Source: Lachnospiraceae bacterium KM106-2 (GTDB taxonomy: Bacteria; Bacillota; Clostridia; Lachnospirales; Lachnospiraceae). From it: a stretch of 64,000 nucleotides of DNA. Shown piece by piece: positions 35,569 to 43,559 of this stretch; positions within the stretch are counted from its first letter, which is position 1, and each line of letters opens with the position of its first letter. A program made the position numbers and the translations under genes. The notes beneath the pieces are model-generated. The model did not search any database. It saw nothing but the letters and a program-made list of their open reading frames with translations, and was not told the origin of the DNA. The stretch is from assembly GCA_009731425.1 (NCBI GenBank), contig AP018794.1, positions 3,654,501 through 3,718,500 of the forward strand, given 5' to 3'.

Positions 35569-35690
35569 TATACTAATAACCGTAAACCCCAATACATTAT
35601 ATAGTTTTTGCTACACCCCATAAGTAACAAAAATACCTTCTCCAAAAGAGGACAGCTGATCGGAAAGCTGTCCTCTTTGTTTCATTAATG
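35569..35690 (+). ncRNA. Candidate small RNA with two ACCCC motifs
   Basis: An extended -10 (TGTTATACT, 35566-35574) predicts a start near 35581, and a strong terminator ends the transcript at about 35682. The ~100-nt RNA has no open frame with a ribosome site. It carries two single-stranded-looking ACCCC motifs (near 35587 and 35616), the kind of C-rich sequence that known Firmicutes sRNAs use to pair with Shine-Dalgarno regions. No clear -35 at standard distance is visible. It may instead be the long 3' end of the ftsH transcript. Upstream, AGCTTGTGAAAA occurs twice (around 35480 and 35497). Confidence 0.4.
35645..35682 (+). terminator. Strong terminator downstream of ftsH / candidate sRNA
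   Basis: AAAGAGGACAGCT pairs with AGCTGTCCTCTTT across an 8-base loop, followed by a GTTTC tail. It is ~230 bp past the ftsH stop. Confidence 0.85.
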
Positions 35691-35711
35691 AAAATTCTTT
35701 TCATATCCTGA

Positions 35712-35728
35712 TTGTCAAAACGTGACAA
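35712..35728. promoter_or_regulatory. Inverted repeat TTGTCA-N5-TGACAA upstream of the GH13 gene
   Basis: Exact 6-base arms flank AAACG, 145 bp before the GH13 start. A TATAAT at 35783-35788 may be the gene's -10, without a good -35. It does not fit the catabolite (cre) consensus well. Role unknown. Confidence 0.35.
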
Positions 35729-35872
35729 AAACATACGATAATTTCTTTCGAAATCAAATCTGATCAAATCCTAGTTTTTACATATAATACATAAATAAAG
35801 CTGAGTTACAAAAGACATTATTAGCAAAGAAATACCCATTTCAGTTTAAGCATATGGGAGAGGAGTTAAGTA

Positions 35873-37987
35873 ATGGAACGAGATGTTAACTTTCAGCAAG
35901 TATCAAAACGTCAAATGTTGCAGATGTATATAGAGAATACAACCCCTATTTTGAATCGTAAGGCATTATTTGCAGATGGAACGAAGTTTTATCGATGGCC
36001 AAATGAGCCTGCATGTTATGATAAAGTAACTCTACGTTTTCGAACGGCTAGAGATAATGTAGATATGGTATATGTGGTTTATGGCAATGATCGTAAGATG
36101 ATGAGAATCTTTCACAGTGACCAGTTATTTGATTATTATGAGACAGAGATTCAGCTGACGGAGGAGAGAATCTTTTATTACTATGAGATTTATTTAGGAT
36201 CTACTGTTAGTTACTATAATCAAAAGGGAATCTTATCGGAACCTCAACATTGTTATGATTTTATTATAAAACCGGGTTTTAAAACTCCGGATTGGGCGAA
36301 AGGCGCTGTTTTCTATCAGATATTTGTAGATCGCTTCTTTAATGGAGATACATCAAATGATGTGGAAGATAGAGAGTATATTTATATTGGTGAGCCTACC
36401 GTGAAGGTGACCGACTGGAATAAGTATCCCGCTAATATGGGGGTAAGAGAATTCTATGGCGGTGATCTGAAGGGAATCATGAAGAAGTTGGATTATATTC
36501 AATCACTTGGAGTGGATGCTATTTATCTCAATCCAATCTTTGTATCACCCTCAAATCATAAATATGATATACAAGATTATGATTATGTGGATCCTCATTA
36601 TGGAAGTATTGTTAAGGATGAGGGTGAGGTCTTAGAAGCATGGGATTACAATAATCAAAATGCGACAAAGTATATTTCCAGGGTGACCGATCCTGCTAAT
36701 CTAGAAGCTAGTAATCGGGCCTTTATTGAGCTGGTGGATGAGATTCATAAACGTGGCATGAAGATCATCTTAGATGGTGTTTTTAATCATTGTGGTTCCT
36801 TTAATAAATGGCTGGACCGAGAACGCATCTATGAGAAACAAGAAGGATATGAAAAAGGTGCTTATATTGATGAGAATAGTCCCTATCGTACCTTTTTTAA
36901 ATTTAGAGATGGAAGCTGGCCTTATAACTCGAAGTATGATGGATGGTGGGGACATGATACCCTTCCTAAATTGAATTATGAGGAGAGTCAGAAATTATAT
37001 CAATATATTATGAGGATTGCAAGGAAATGGGTTGCACCACCATTTAATGTAGATGGATGGCGGTTGGATGTGGCGGCTGATCTCGGTCAGTCCAATGAGT
37101 ATAATCATATGTTTTGGAAGGATTTCCGTAGAAATGTAAAAGAAGCAAATCCTAATGCGATCATATTAGCAGAGCATTATGGAGATCCCAGTGCTTGGCT
37201 AGAGGGCGATGAGTGGGATACGGTGATGAACTATGATGCGTTCATGGAACCAATTACTTGGTTTTTAACGGGTGTAGAGAAACATAGTGATGAGTTTAGA
37301 GGAGATCTGCTTGGTCATGCAGATAACTTCTTCAATTCGATGAGACATCATATGAGCAAGTTTAATATTCAATCATTGCAAGTAGCTATGAATGAGTTAT
37401 CGAATCATGATCATTCTAGATTCTTAACAAGGACGAATCATCGAGTAGGAAGAACGAATATATTAGGACCAGAAGCCGCAGAGCAGATGGTCAATAAAGG
37501 GATTATGAGGATCGCTGTCTTGATGCAGATGACTTGGCCGGGAGCACCGACAATTTATTATGGAGATGAGGCAGGCTTGTGTGGGTGGACGGATCCAGAT
37601 AATCGAAGAAGTTATCCATGGGGGAAAGAAGATCAGCAATTAATTCAGCTTCATCGAGAGTTGATTCGAATTCATAAGGGATATGATGCGCTAAAGACCG
37701 GTTCGATTCTCTTTTTAGGAGGATCCAATAAATATATTTGCTACGGAAGGTTTGATCAGAAGGATAAGTTTATTGTGGCAATCAACAGTGATATCGTTGA
37801 GAGGTATGTTGAAATTAATGCGTGGGAGATTGGTGTGCTTGATGATGAGAGAATGGTTCAACTTATTATGACAACTGAAAGCGGCTATCATGTTGAGGCT
37901 GTAATTCATCATACTGAGAATGGGATTTTAAAATTGAAATTGCCACCAGTGTCCTCAATTATCATAAAAAATATAGAAAAGTACTAA
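35873..37987 (+). CDS. Glycoside hydrolase family 13 enzyme (neopullulanase/cyclomaltodextrinase-like)
   Basis: A 704-residue alpha-glucan hydrolase with no signal peptide, so probably intracellular and acting on imported maltodextrins or cyclodextrins. Residues ~1-140 are a CBM34-like N-terminal domain. The TIM barrel begins near WAKGAVFYQIFVDRF, with KLDYIQSLGVDAIYLNPIF, ILDGVFNHCG, nucleophile Asp in GWRLDVAAD (~399), acid/base Glu in ILAEHYGDP (~434) and transition-state Asp in ELSNHDHSRF. A C-terminal beta domain follows. A GGAGAGGAG site precedes the ATG. Confidence 0.9.
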   Translation: MERDVNFQQVSKRQMLQMYIENTTPILNRKALFADGTKFYRWPNEPACYDKVTLRFRTARDNVDMVYVVYGNDRKMMRIFHSDQLFDYYETEIQLTEERIFYYYEIYLGSTVSYYNQKGILSEPQHCYDFIIKPGFKTPDWAKGAVFYQIFVDRFFNGDTSNDVEDREYIYIGEPTVKVTDWNKYPANMGVREFYGGDLKGIMKKLDYIQSLGVDAIYLNPIFVSPSNHKYDIQDYDYVDPHYGSIVKDEGEVLEAWDYNNQNATKYISRVTDPANLEASNRAFIELVDEIHKRGMKIILDGVFNHCGSFNKWLDRERIYEKQEGYEKGAYIDENSPYRTFFKFRDGSWPYNSKYDGWWGHDTLPKLNYEESQKLYQYIMRIARKWVAPPFNVDGWRLDVAADLGQSNEYNHMFWKDFRRNVKEANPNAIILAEHYGDPSAWLEGDEWDTVMNYDAFMEPITWFLTGVEKHSDEFRGDLLGHADNFFNSMRHHMSKFNIQSLQVAMNELSNHDHSRFLTRTNHRVGRTNILGPEAAEQMVNKGIMRIAVLMQMTWPGAPTIYYGDEAGLCGWTDPDNRRSYPWGKEDQQLIQLHRELIRIHKGYDALKTGSILFLGGSNKYICYGRFDQKDKFIVAINSDIVERYVEINAWEIGVLDDERMVQLIMTTESGYHVEAVIHHTENGILKLKLPPVSSIIIKNIEKY

Positions 37988-38023
37988 ATAGTGTAGAAAA
38001 AATAAAAAATTACAAAAAAACAC

Positions 38024-38051
38024 TTGCAATTCTAAAATATTCTGCTATAAT
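38024..38051 (+). promoter_or_regulatory. Promoter of the four-tRNA cluster
   Basis: TTGCAA, 16-bp spacer, TATAAT with TGC before it (extended -10), 22 bp upstream of tRNA-Tyr. Confidence 0.8.
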
Positions 38052-38073
38052 AATACCTTGTCAGGACAACTAC

Positions 38074-38155
38074 GGATGGGTTCCCGAGTGGCCAAAGGGG
38101 GCAGACTGTAAATCTGTTAGCAACGCTTTCGAAGGTTCGAATCCTTCTCCATCCA
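38074..38155 (+). tRNA. tRNA-Tyr (GUA)
   Basis: Class II tRNA of 82 nt with a long variable arm. Acceptor GGATGGG pairs with TCCATCC (one wobble), and the anticodon loop is CTGTAAA with GTA. Discriminator A; CCA not encoded. Confidence 0.96.
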
Positions 38156-38158
38156 TAT

Positions 38159-38245
38159 GCCGGCGTGGCGGAACTGGCAGACGCACAGGACTTAAAATCC
38201 TGCGGGACTTATACTCCCGTACCGGTTCGATTCCGGTCGCCGGCA
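38159..38245 (+). tRNA. tRNA-Leu (UAA)
   Basis: Class II tRNA of 87 nt. GCCGGCG pairs exactly with CGCCGGC; the anticodon loop is CTTAAAA with TAA. It starts three bases after tRNA-Tyr. CCA not encoded. Confidence 0.96.
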
Positions 38246-38291
38246 TTTTTGTAATGACAAGGGAAAAGTACATAGAGATATGACACTTTTT

Positions 38292-38364
<73 letters not shown>

Positions 38365-38378
38365 TGAATAAATAATAT

Positions 38379-38449
38379 GCGGGTGTAGTTCAATGGTAGA
38401 ACACTAGCCTTCCAAGCTAGATACGTGGGTTCGATTCCCATCACCCGCT
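38379..38449 (+). tRNA. tRNA-Gly (UCC)
   Basis: 71 nt; GCGGGTG pairs with CACCCGC, anticodon stem CTAGC/GCTAG with loop CTTCCAA (anticodon TCC). Discriminator T, normal for bacterial tRNA-Gly. CCA not encoded. Confidence 0.96.
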
Positions 38450-38496
38450 TTTTGTATGCCTAAAATTCGATGACTGATAGAATAATGCGAAATAAT

Positions 38497-38536
38497 AAGA
38501 CTGCCCATGATCTTTGGATCATGGGCAGTCTTTGCG
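38497..38536. terminator. Bidirectional terminator after the tRNA cluster
   Basis: AAGACTGCCCATGATC (38497-38512) pairs with GATCATGGGCAGTCTT (38517-38532) over a TTTG loop. It serves the plus-strand tRNAs and the convergent minus-strand gene that ends at 38537. Confidence 0.9.
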
Positions 38537-39403
38537 TTAGTCTGAATATGGCTGCGTAATGGATAGAGAATGACCATCACTGATACATTTTAGTGTCCCG
38601 TTCTTTGTGGAGTATATTTCGGAGTCATTCTGTTTGAGGCTATCAATTAATTTTTTAAAGTAGGCTACTTCGCCACCATCTGTTATCACTGAGTACTTAG
38701 GATGGACTTTTTGAGAGAAGGCGATTACATTGGGGTCTGGAATTCCATGATGAGGCAGTTTTAAAAGTGTATGTTCTAGTGTGCCATCATAAGAATTCAT
38801 AAGCTCGATCAGACGTCCCTTTTGTGCGTCTCCGGTCAGGAAGAAAGTATTCTCACCATGAGTGATGTCAACAATGAGAGAATACTCATTATCATTATAG
38901 GTATCGTAATCATATTTACTTTTTTTCGTACCGTTTATTTTTAAGGTAATGTCATCAATATCTGATGAGATACTTCCATTTACGGTGATCGGAGTAATAT
39001 TCTGACTGAAGAGCTCGTTAGAAAATTCGATATATTCATGATGGTAGTTTTGATAGTTTGGGATATAAACATTTTCTGTTCGGAAGTTATTTAGCAGGAT
39101 ATTGGCACCTCCAACATGATCGCTATCAAAGTGGGTGATGATCAGATCATTGATCGTATGGATCTCTTCTTTCTTCAAGTAAGAGAGGACTACCTTGGCA
39201 TCGGAATCATTTCCGGCATCTACAACGATAACAGATTTGGAAGTTTTTAAGATCATACAATCAGCCTTGCCAATATTGAGAAAGAGTATTTCAAAGGGCT
39301 TGTATGATTTTGGTTTGTTCGAGGTATGACTGCAAGAACAAATGGTTAGGAATATAAATGAAAAATATAGTATTAGAATTAGTTTTTTTATTCTGCTTTT
39401 CAT
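38537..39403 (-). CDS. Exported MBL-fold hydrolase, ComEC/Rec2-like lipoprotein
   Basis: A 288-residue metallo-beta-lactamase-fold protein. The signal segment LILILYFSFIFLTICSCS has a lipobox-like ICSC, so it may be a lipoprotein. Metal-site motifs are ITHFDSDHVGG (HxDxDH), the GDAQKG loop, and LKLPHHG. Sequence layout (FLNIGKADCMILKTSKSVIVVDAGND) is that of the ComEC C-terminal domain and its stand-alone relatives, thought to act on DNA or phosphoesters outside the cell. The ATG at 39403 is chosen for its AGG at proper distance; ATG 39418 is possible. It is divergent from the radical SAM gene. Confidence 0.83.
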   Translation of the reverse strand: MKSRIKKLILILYFSFIFLTICSCSHTSNKPKSYKPFEILFLNIGKADCMILKTSKSVIVVDAGNDSDAKVVLSYLKKEEIHTINDLIITHFDSDHVGGANILLNNFRTENVYIPNYQNYHHEYIEFSNELFSQNITPITVNGSISSDIDDITLKINGTKKSKYDYDTYNDNEYSLIVDITHGENTFFLTGDAQKGRLIELMNSYDGTLEHTLLKLPHHGIPDPNVIAFSQKVHPKYSVITDGGEVAYFKKLIDSLKQNDSEIYSTKNGTLKCISDGHSLSITQPYSD

Positions 39404-39525
39404 AAGATACCTGTGCATGGACTATCATTATTAATTAATATTATTTTACAAGCTATTTTAGAAGACAAATATGATATAATAGCAGTGATTCTTAATACGA
39501 CAAGAAACGATAAGGAGCAAGACAA

Positions 39526-41265
39526 ATGAAATTTTTATTAGTTGCTTTAAATGCAAAGTATATTCACTCAAATCTAGCAATCTACTGTTTGAAGGCCTAT
39601 AGCCCACAGTATCGTGAACAGATTGAACTTGCAGAATATACGATTAATCATAGATTAGATGATATTATAGGAGATATTTACCGCAGAAAACCTGACTGTA
39701 TTGGATTTTCAGCGTACATTTGGAATATAGATATGCTTGAAGAGATCGCAAGTGAGATTCATAAGGTATTACCAAAGACAAAGATTTGGTTTGGTGGCCC
39801 AGAGGTGTCTTATGATGCGAAAAGCATGTTAGCAAAATATCCATTTATTGATGGCGTTATGGTCGGTGAAGGTGAAGAAACATTTTCAGAGTTGATGGAT
39901 TATTATGCAAAGAATCAGGGAACGCTTAAGGATGTAGGAGGCCTTACATTCCGTTCTTTGGCAGTAAGAGAAGATGAGATCGCAAACTATGATGAGAGTG
40001 AGATCTACGAGACGAAAATGCGTCCACTTATGGATCTTAGTAAAGTGCCATTTGTATATGATGATCTAGATAAATTCAAAAATAAGATCGTCTACTATGA
40101 GTCAAGTAGAGGATGTCCATATTCCTGTAGTTATTGTTTGTCTTCTATCGATAAAAGTGTTCGCTTCCGTGATATAGAATTAGTGAAAAAGGAATTACAG
40201 ATCTTTTTAGATCATAAGATTCCTCAGGTTAAGTTTATCGATCGTACGTTTAACTGTAAGCACGAACACTCTATGGCAATCTGGACATATTTAAAAGAGC
40301 ATGATAATGGAATTACTAATTTTCACTTTGAAATTTCAGCTGATATTTTAAGAGAAGATGAGTTAGAATTATTAAATACACTTCGTGAGGGATTAGTACA
40401 GTTAGAGATCGGTGTACAATCTACGAATCCTAAGACAATAGAGGCAATTCATCGTAAGATGGACTTAAAGAAGTTGGCTCATGCAGTAGATCGTGTCCAT
40501 GAAGGCAAGAATATTCATCAGCATCTAGATTTGATCGCAGGGCTTCCATATGAGGATTATGATACCTTTGCAAAATCCTTTGATGATGTATATCAATTCC
40601 GTCCAAATCAGCTTCAATTGGGATTTTTAAAGGTTTTAAAGGGATCTCATATGCATGATGTAAGTGAGAAGTATCAGATCGTTTATAAGAGCAAAGCACC
40701 ATATGAGGTATTATATACAAACTGGCTCTCTTATGATGAAGTACTTCAATTAAAACAGATTGAGGACATGGTAGAGGTATATTATAATAGTTGTCAGTTT
40801 ACGTACTCCATAGAATATCTAGTGAAGCTATTTGATCGACCATTTCATTTGTTCAAGGCATTAGCAGATTATTATGAAAAGCATGATCTGAATCAGAGTA
40901 ATCATGCTAGAATTAAAAGATATGAGTACCTTCTTGATTTCTATATGGAACAGGAATTTGAACATGTGGAAGCTTTTAAGGAGCTATTAACCTTTGATCT
41001 ATATCTTAGAGAAAAGATGAAGAGTCGTCCAAGCTTTACAAGAGAGGAAAATATTAATACAAAACGTGTATTGAAGGATACGGACTATGCGAACTGTAAA
41101 ATGGTTCATATTGAGCATTTTACGATCGATCCTGAAAAGACTTCAACACAGAGTGAACCAGTGTATAAAGAGCATTATTTACTATTTAATTATGATAAGA
41201 GAAGTCCTCTTGATCATAGTGCTACAAGAATTGATCTAGGTATGATCAGCTCTGAGACAAAGTAA
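39526..41265 (+). CDS. B12-binding radical SAM protein (DUF4080-like)
   Basis: A 579-residue protein. Residues ~1-140 form a cobalamin-binding-like Rossmann domain (FLLVALNAKYIHSNLAI, GFSAYIWNIDMLEEI, WFGGPEVSYDAK, GEGEETFSELMDYY). A radical SAM domain follows with the CPYSCSYC cluster motif (Cys 197, 201, 204), and the C-terminal ~200 residues resemble DUF4080. The chemistry is probably a methyl transfer or rearrangement; the substrate is unknown. AAGGAG precedes the ATG. The nth gene follows 23 bp later and may be co-transcribed. Confidence 0.88.
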   Translation: MKFLLVALNAKYIHSNLAIYCLKAYSPQYREQIELAEYTINHRLDDIIGDIYRRKPDCIGFSAYIWNIDMLEEIASEIHKVLPKTKIWFGGPEVSYDAKSMLAKYPFIDGVMVGEGEETFSELMDYYAKNQGTLKDVGGLTFRSLAVREDEIANYDESEIYETKMRPLMDLSKVPFVYDDLDKFKNKIVYYESSRGCPYSCSYCLSSIDKSVRFRDIELVKKELQIFLDHKIPQVKFIDRTFNCKHEHSMAIWTYLKEHDNGITNFHFEISADILREDELELLNTLREGLVQLEIGVQSTNPKTIEAIHRKMDLKKLAHAVDRVHEGKNIHQHLDLIAGLPYEDYDTFAKSFDDVYQFRPNQLQLGFLKVLKGSHMHDVSEKYQIVYKSKAPYEVLYTNWLSYDEVLQLKQIEDMVEVYYNSCQFTYSIEYLVKLFDRPFHLFKALADYYEKHDLNQSNHARIKRYEYLLDFYMEQEFEHVEAFKELLTFDLYLREKMKSRPSFTREENINTKRVLKDTDYANCKMVHIEHFTIDPEKTSTQSEPVYKEHYLLFNYDKRSPLDHSATRIDLGMISSETK

Positions 41266-41288
41266 TAGATAGAATAGGATGAAAGAGA

Positions 41289-41969
41289 TTGGCAAGAAAG
41301 TATATTACAAAGAAAGAAAGAGAACGGATTCAGGCAATATTAGATTTACTCGATGAACATTATTCGAGAGATTATGTCTGTTATTTAAATCATGAGAATG
41401 CATGGCAGCTGTTGATAGCGACTATATTGAGCGCGCAATGCACGGACGAGAGAGTAAATATCGTAACGAAGGATCTATTTCAGAAATATACATCGATTCA
41501 GGATTTTGCCAATGCAGATTTGGAAGAGTTACAAAATGATATTCGCCCGACTGGATTTTATAAGAATAAGGCTAAGAATATCATTGCATGTACGAGAAGC
41601 TTGATTGAGGATTACAATGGAGAAGTTCCTAGAACCATTGAAGAGCTGACAGGGCTGGCTGGTGTAGGTAGAAAAACAGCTAATGTAATTCGGGGAAATA
41701 TTTATCATGAACCAAGTATTGTAGTGGATACACATGTAAAACGAATTTCAAAGAAACTTGGATTTACGAAAGAGAGTGATCCGGAGAAGATCGAGTTTGA
41801 TCTTATGAAGGCAATACCAGAAGAACATTGGATTCTATATAATATTCAGATCATTACTCACGGGCGTGGCCTCTGCACAGCCAGATCTCCACAATGTGAG
41901 AAATGTTTTTTGAATCATTTATGTAAAGAGTTCAATAAGGGAACGAAAAGAGGAAAAAGAGATGATTGA
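41289..41969 (+). CDS. nth: Endonuclease III
   Basis: A base-excision-repair glycosylase/AP lyase for oxidised pyrimidines. The 226-residue product has ILSAQCTDERVN, the helix-hairpin-helix LTGLAGVGRKTANVI with the catalytic Lys, the catalytic Asp in VVDTHVKRI, and the C-terminal [4Fe-4S] motif C-x6-C-x2-C-x5-C (CTARSPQCEKCFLNHLC). The start is TTG at 41289. The last codons overlap the exonuclease gene by 8 bp, so the two are coupled. Confidence 0.96.
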   Translation: MARKYITKKERERIQAILDLLDEHYSRDYVCYLNHENAWQLLIATILSAQCTDERVNIVTKDLFQKYTSIQDFANADLEELQNDIRPTGFYKNKAKNIIACTRSLIEDYNGEVPRTIEELTGLAGVGRKTANVIRGNIYHEPSIVVDTHVKRISKKLGFTKESDPEKIEFDLMKAIPEEHWILYNIQIITHGRGLCTARSPQCEKCFLNHLCKEFNKGTKRGKRDD

Positions 41970-42672
41970 TTCTTTTGTTGCAGTGGATCTCGAGACCACA
42001 GGGCTGTCTCCTGAGGCAAATGAGATAATTGAAATCGGTGCAGTTAGAGTAAGAAATGGGAAAGTGGTTGCCAGAATGTCACAGCTGATCAATCCTAATG
42101 TGCCATTAACAGATAAAGTAAGGGAACTCACAGGGATTCAGGATGAAATGTTGATAACTCAGCCGGTTTGGAGCGAGGTTGTGGATGAAGTAGAGGAATT
42201 CCTGGGAGATGATATTTTACTTGGTCATAATATCAAATTTGATTATAGCTTTTTAAAACAGAATTTTTATAAGGTGAAGAAGAAGTTTGAACATGATACG
42301 CTTGATACGTTATATTTATCTAGAATGTTATTAAGTGAATTGCCAAGTAAGAGCCTTGGTAATTTATGCAATCATTATGGAATTGTTAATGAATGCGCCC
42401 ATCGCGCAGTATCAGATGCAATAGCGACGATGGAGCTGTATCAGGTGATTGCAGCAGAACATGAAAAGAATCATGAAGAATTGTTTCTTCCACAGAAAGT
42501 AAATTATAAAGTGAAAAAAGACGAACCGATCACGGCCCGTCAAAAAAATTACTTGATTGATTTAATAAAATATCATAAAATAAACAAAGTGCAGGATGTT
42601 GATATCCTTACTAAAAGTGAGGCATCAAGGCTGATTGATAAGATTATATTTCAGTATGGTCGGATGCAGTAA
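41962..42672 (+). CDS. DnaQ-like 3'-5' exonuclease
   Basis: A 236-residue DEDDh-family exonuclease similar to the epsilon subunit of DNA polymerase III and the PolC exonuclease domain. Exo I is FVAVDLETTGL (Asp9, Glu11), Exo II GHNIKFDYSF, and Exo III CAHRAVSDAIAT. The C-terminal ~60 residues (from ~170) contain an ITARQKNYLIDLIKYHKIN segment often seen at the end of stand-alone Firmicutes DnaQ-like proteins. It overlaps nth by 8 bp. Its 3' end overlaps the convergent TPR gene by 29 bp. Confidence 0.9.
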   Translation: MIDSFVAVDLETTGLSPEANEIIEIGAVRVRNGKVVARMSQLINPNVPLTDKVRELTGIQDEMLITQPVWSEVVDEVEEFLGDDILLGHNIKFDYSFLKQNFYKVKKKFEHDTLDTLYLSRMLLSELPSKSLGNLCNHYGIVNECAHRAVSDAIATMELYQVIAAEHEKNHEELFLPQKVNYKVKKDEPITARQKNYLIDLIKYHKINKVQDVDILTKSEASRLIDKIIFQYGRMQ

Positions 42673-43285
42673 GCAAGTCTTTCAGTTTTAGATCTTCAAT
42701 GGTAGAGATGATAGAATTCTTCATAGAAGAATGAAGAGTCTTAGCTCGTTCAAGTAAAGAATCAACGGATTTGCAGTCTTGTTTTAAAAGGTATAGTTTT
42801 GCAAGAGTAATATAAGTGGAAGAGATATCGGAATCACATTCCAAAGCATATTCTAAGACAAGCAAAGCATCTTCATACTGTTTGGTATCATACAGATAGT
42901 TTCCCCATTTGTTAAGAGTAACAATTAAAGTATTGTATGCTTGGTCGCAAGCGGATAGAAAATCAAGATTGGCAATGCCGTATTCTGATTTTAATTCTGT
43001 ATTACTTTTAGATGAAAGATTAAGTATTTTCTTGTCTTTTAAGGACTCTATTCTCGTGTAATAGTCTTGTAAAGTTGAATCTGCTGTATTATGATGGATA
43101 GGCAGTGAGTCAAAATGGATCGTAAGATAGGGAAGATCAGATAGATCTTTTTTACGAGTTAAGTTCGCTTGTCGTTCTTTCTTCCAGAACTCATCTGTAT
43201 CTTTTGTTGCAGTACGTCTTGATTTGGAGATTTCAATTTGAACCCAAATCACTAATAAAACAAATAAACAAAGTATAATAGGCAT
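42644..43285 (-). CDS. Membrane-anchored TPR-like protein, function unknown
   Basis: A 213-residue protein: one N-terminal membrane helix (MPIILCLFVLLVIWVQIEI), a polar linker, then a helical domain. Residues ~130-190 look like tetratricopeptide repeats (KWGNYLYDTKQYEDALLVLEYAL then DISSTYITLAKLYLLKQDCK). The ATG at 43285 has AAAGGT upstream; the frame is open to 43366 but those codons lack a ribosome site. Its stop lies inside the end of the DnaQ-like gene. No function can be assigned. Confidence 0.68.
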   Translation of the reverse strand: MPIILCLFVLLVIWVQIEISKSRRTATKDTDEFWKKERQANLTRKKDLSDLPYLTIHFDSLPIHHNTADSTLQDYYTRIESLKDKKILNLSSKSNTELKSEYGIANLDFLSACDQAYNTLIVTLNKWGNYLYDTKQYEDALLVLEYALECDSDISSTYITLAKLYLLKQDCKSVDSLLERAKTLHSSMKNSIISTIEDLKLKDLLTASDHTEI

Positions 43286-43326
43286 AGTTTTTGTGACCTT
43301 TCTATAATGTAAAAGAGGTGAATAGT

Positions 43327-43437
43327 ATGAATTTTTATAGCAAAAAGAATCGTCAATTAATCTCAAGAATCATCATCGCTATTCTTATAATAGCAATGGT
43401 AGTACCTATGGTTCTTGCGGGTCTTCAATTAAGCTAA
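43327..43437 (+). CDS. Small membrane peptide (36 aa)
   Basis: A 36-codon frame starting with ATG at 43327, with AGAGGTG eight bases upstream. The peptide has a basic N-terminal part (YSKKNRQLISR) and one hydrophobic helix (IIIAILIIAMVVPMVLAGLQL). It is divergent from the TPR-like gene and about 120 bp ahead of the VanW gene. The good ribosome site and clear basic-hydrophobic design support a real gene. I do not recognise a family. Confidence 0.6.
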   Translation: MNFYSKKNRQLISRIIIAILIIAMVVPMVLAGLQLS

Positions 43438-43559
43438 TAATTATGTAAATTCAAATATGAATATACATAAGATTAAGGAAATTGTCAAAGGAAACTTAAT
43501 CAATTATGGTATAGGATTATACAGTCGGAAATAAGGTTTAGAACTAAAGGGGATTGAAA

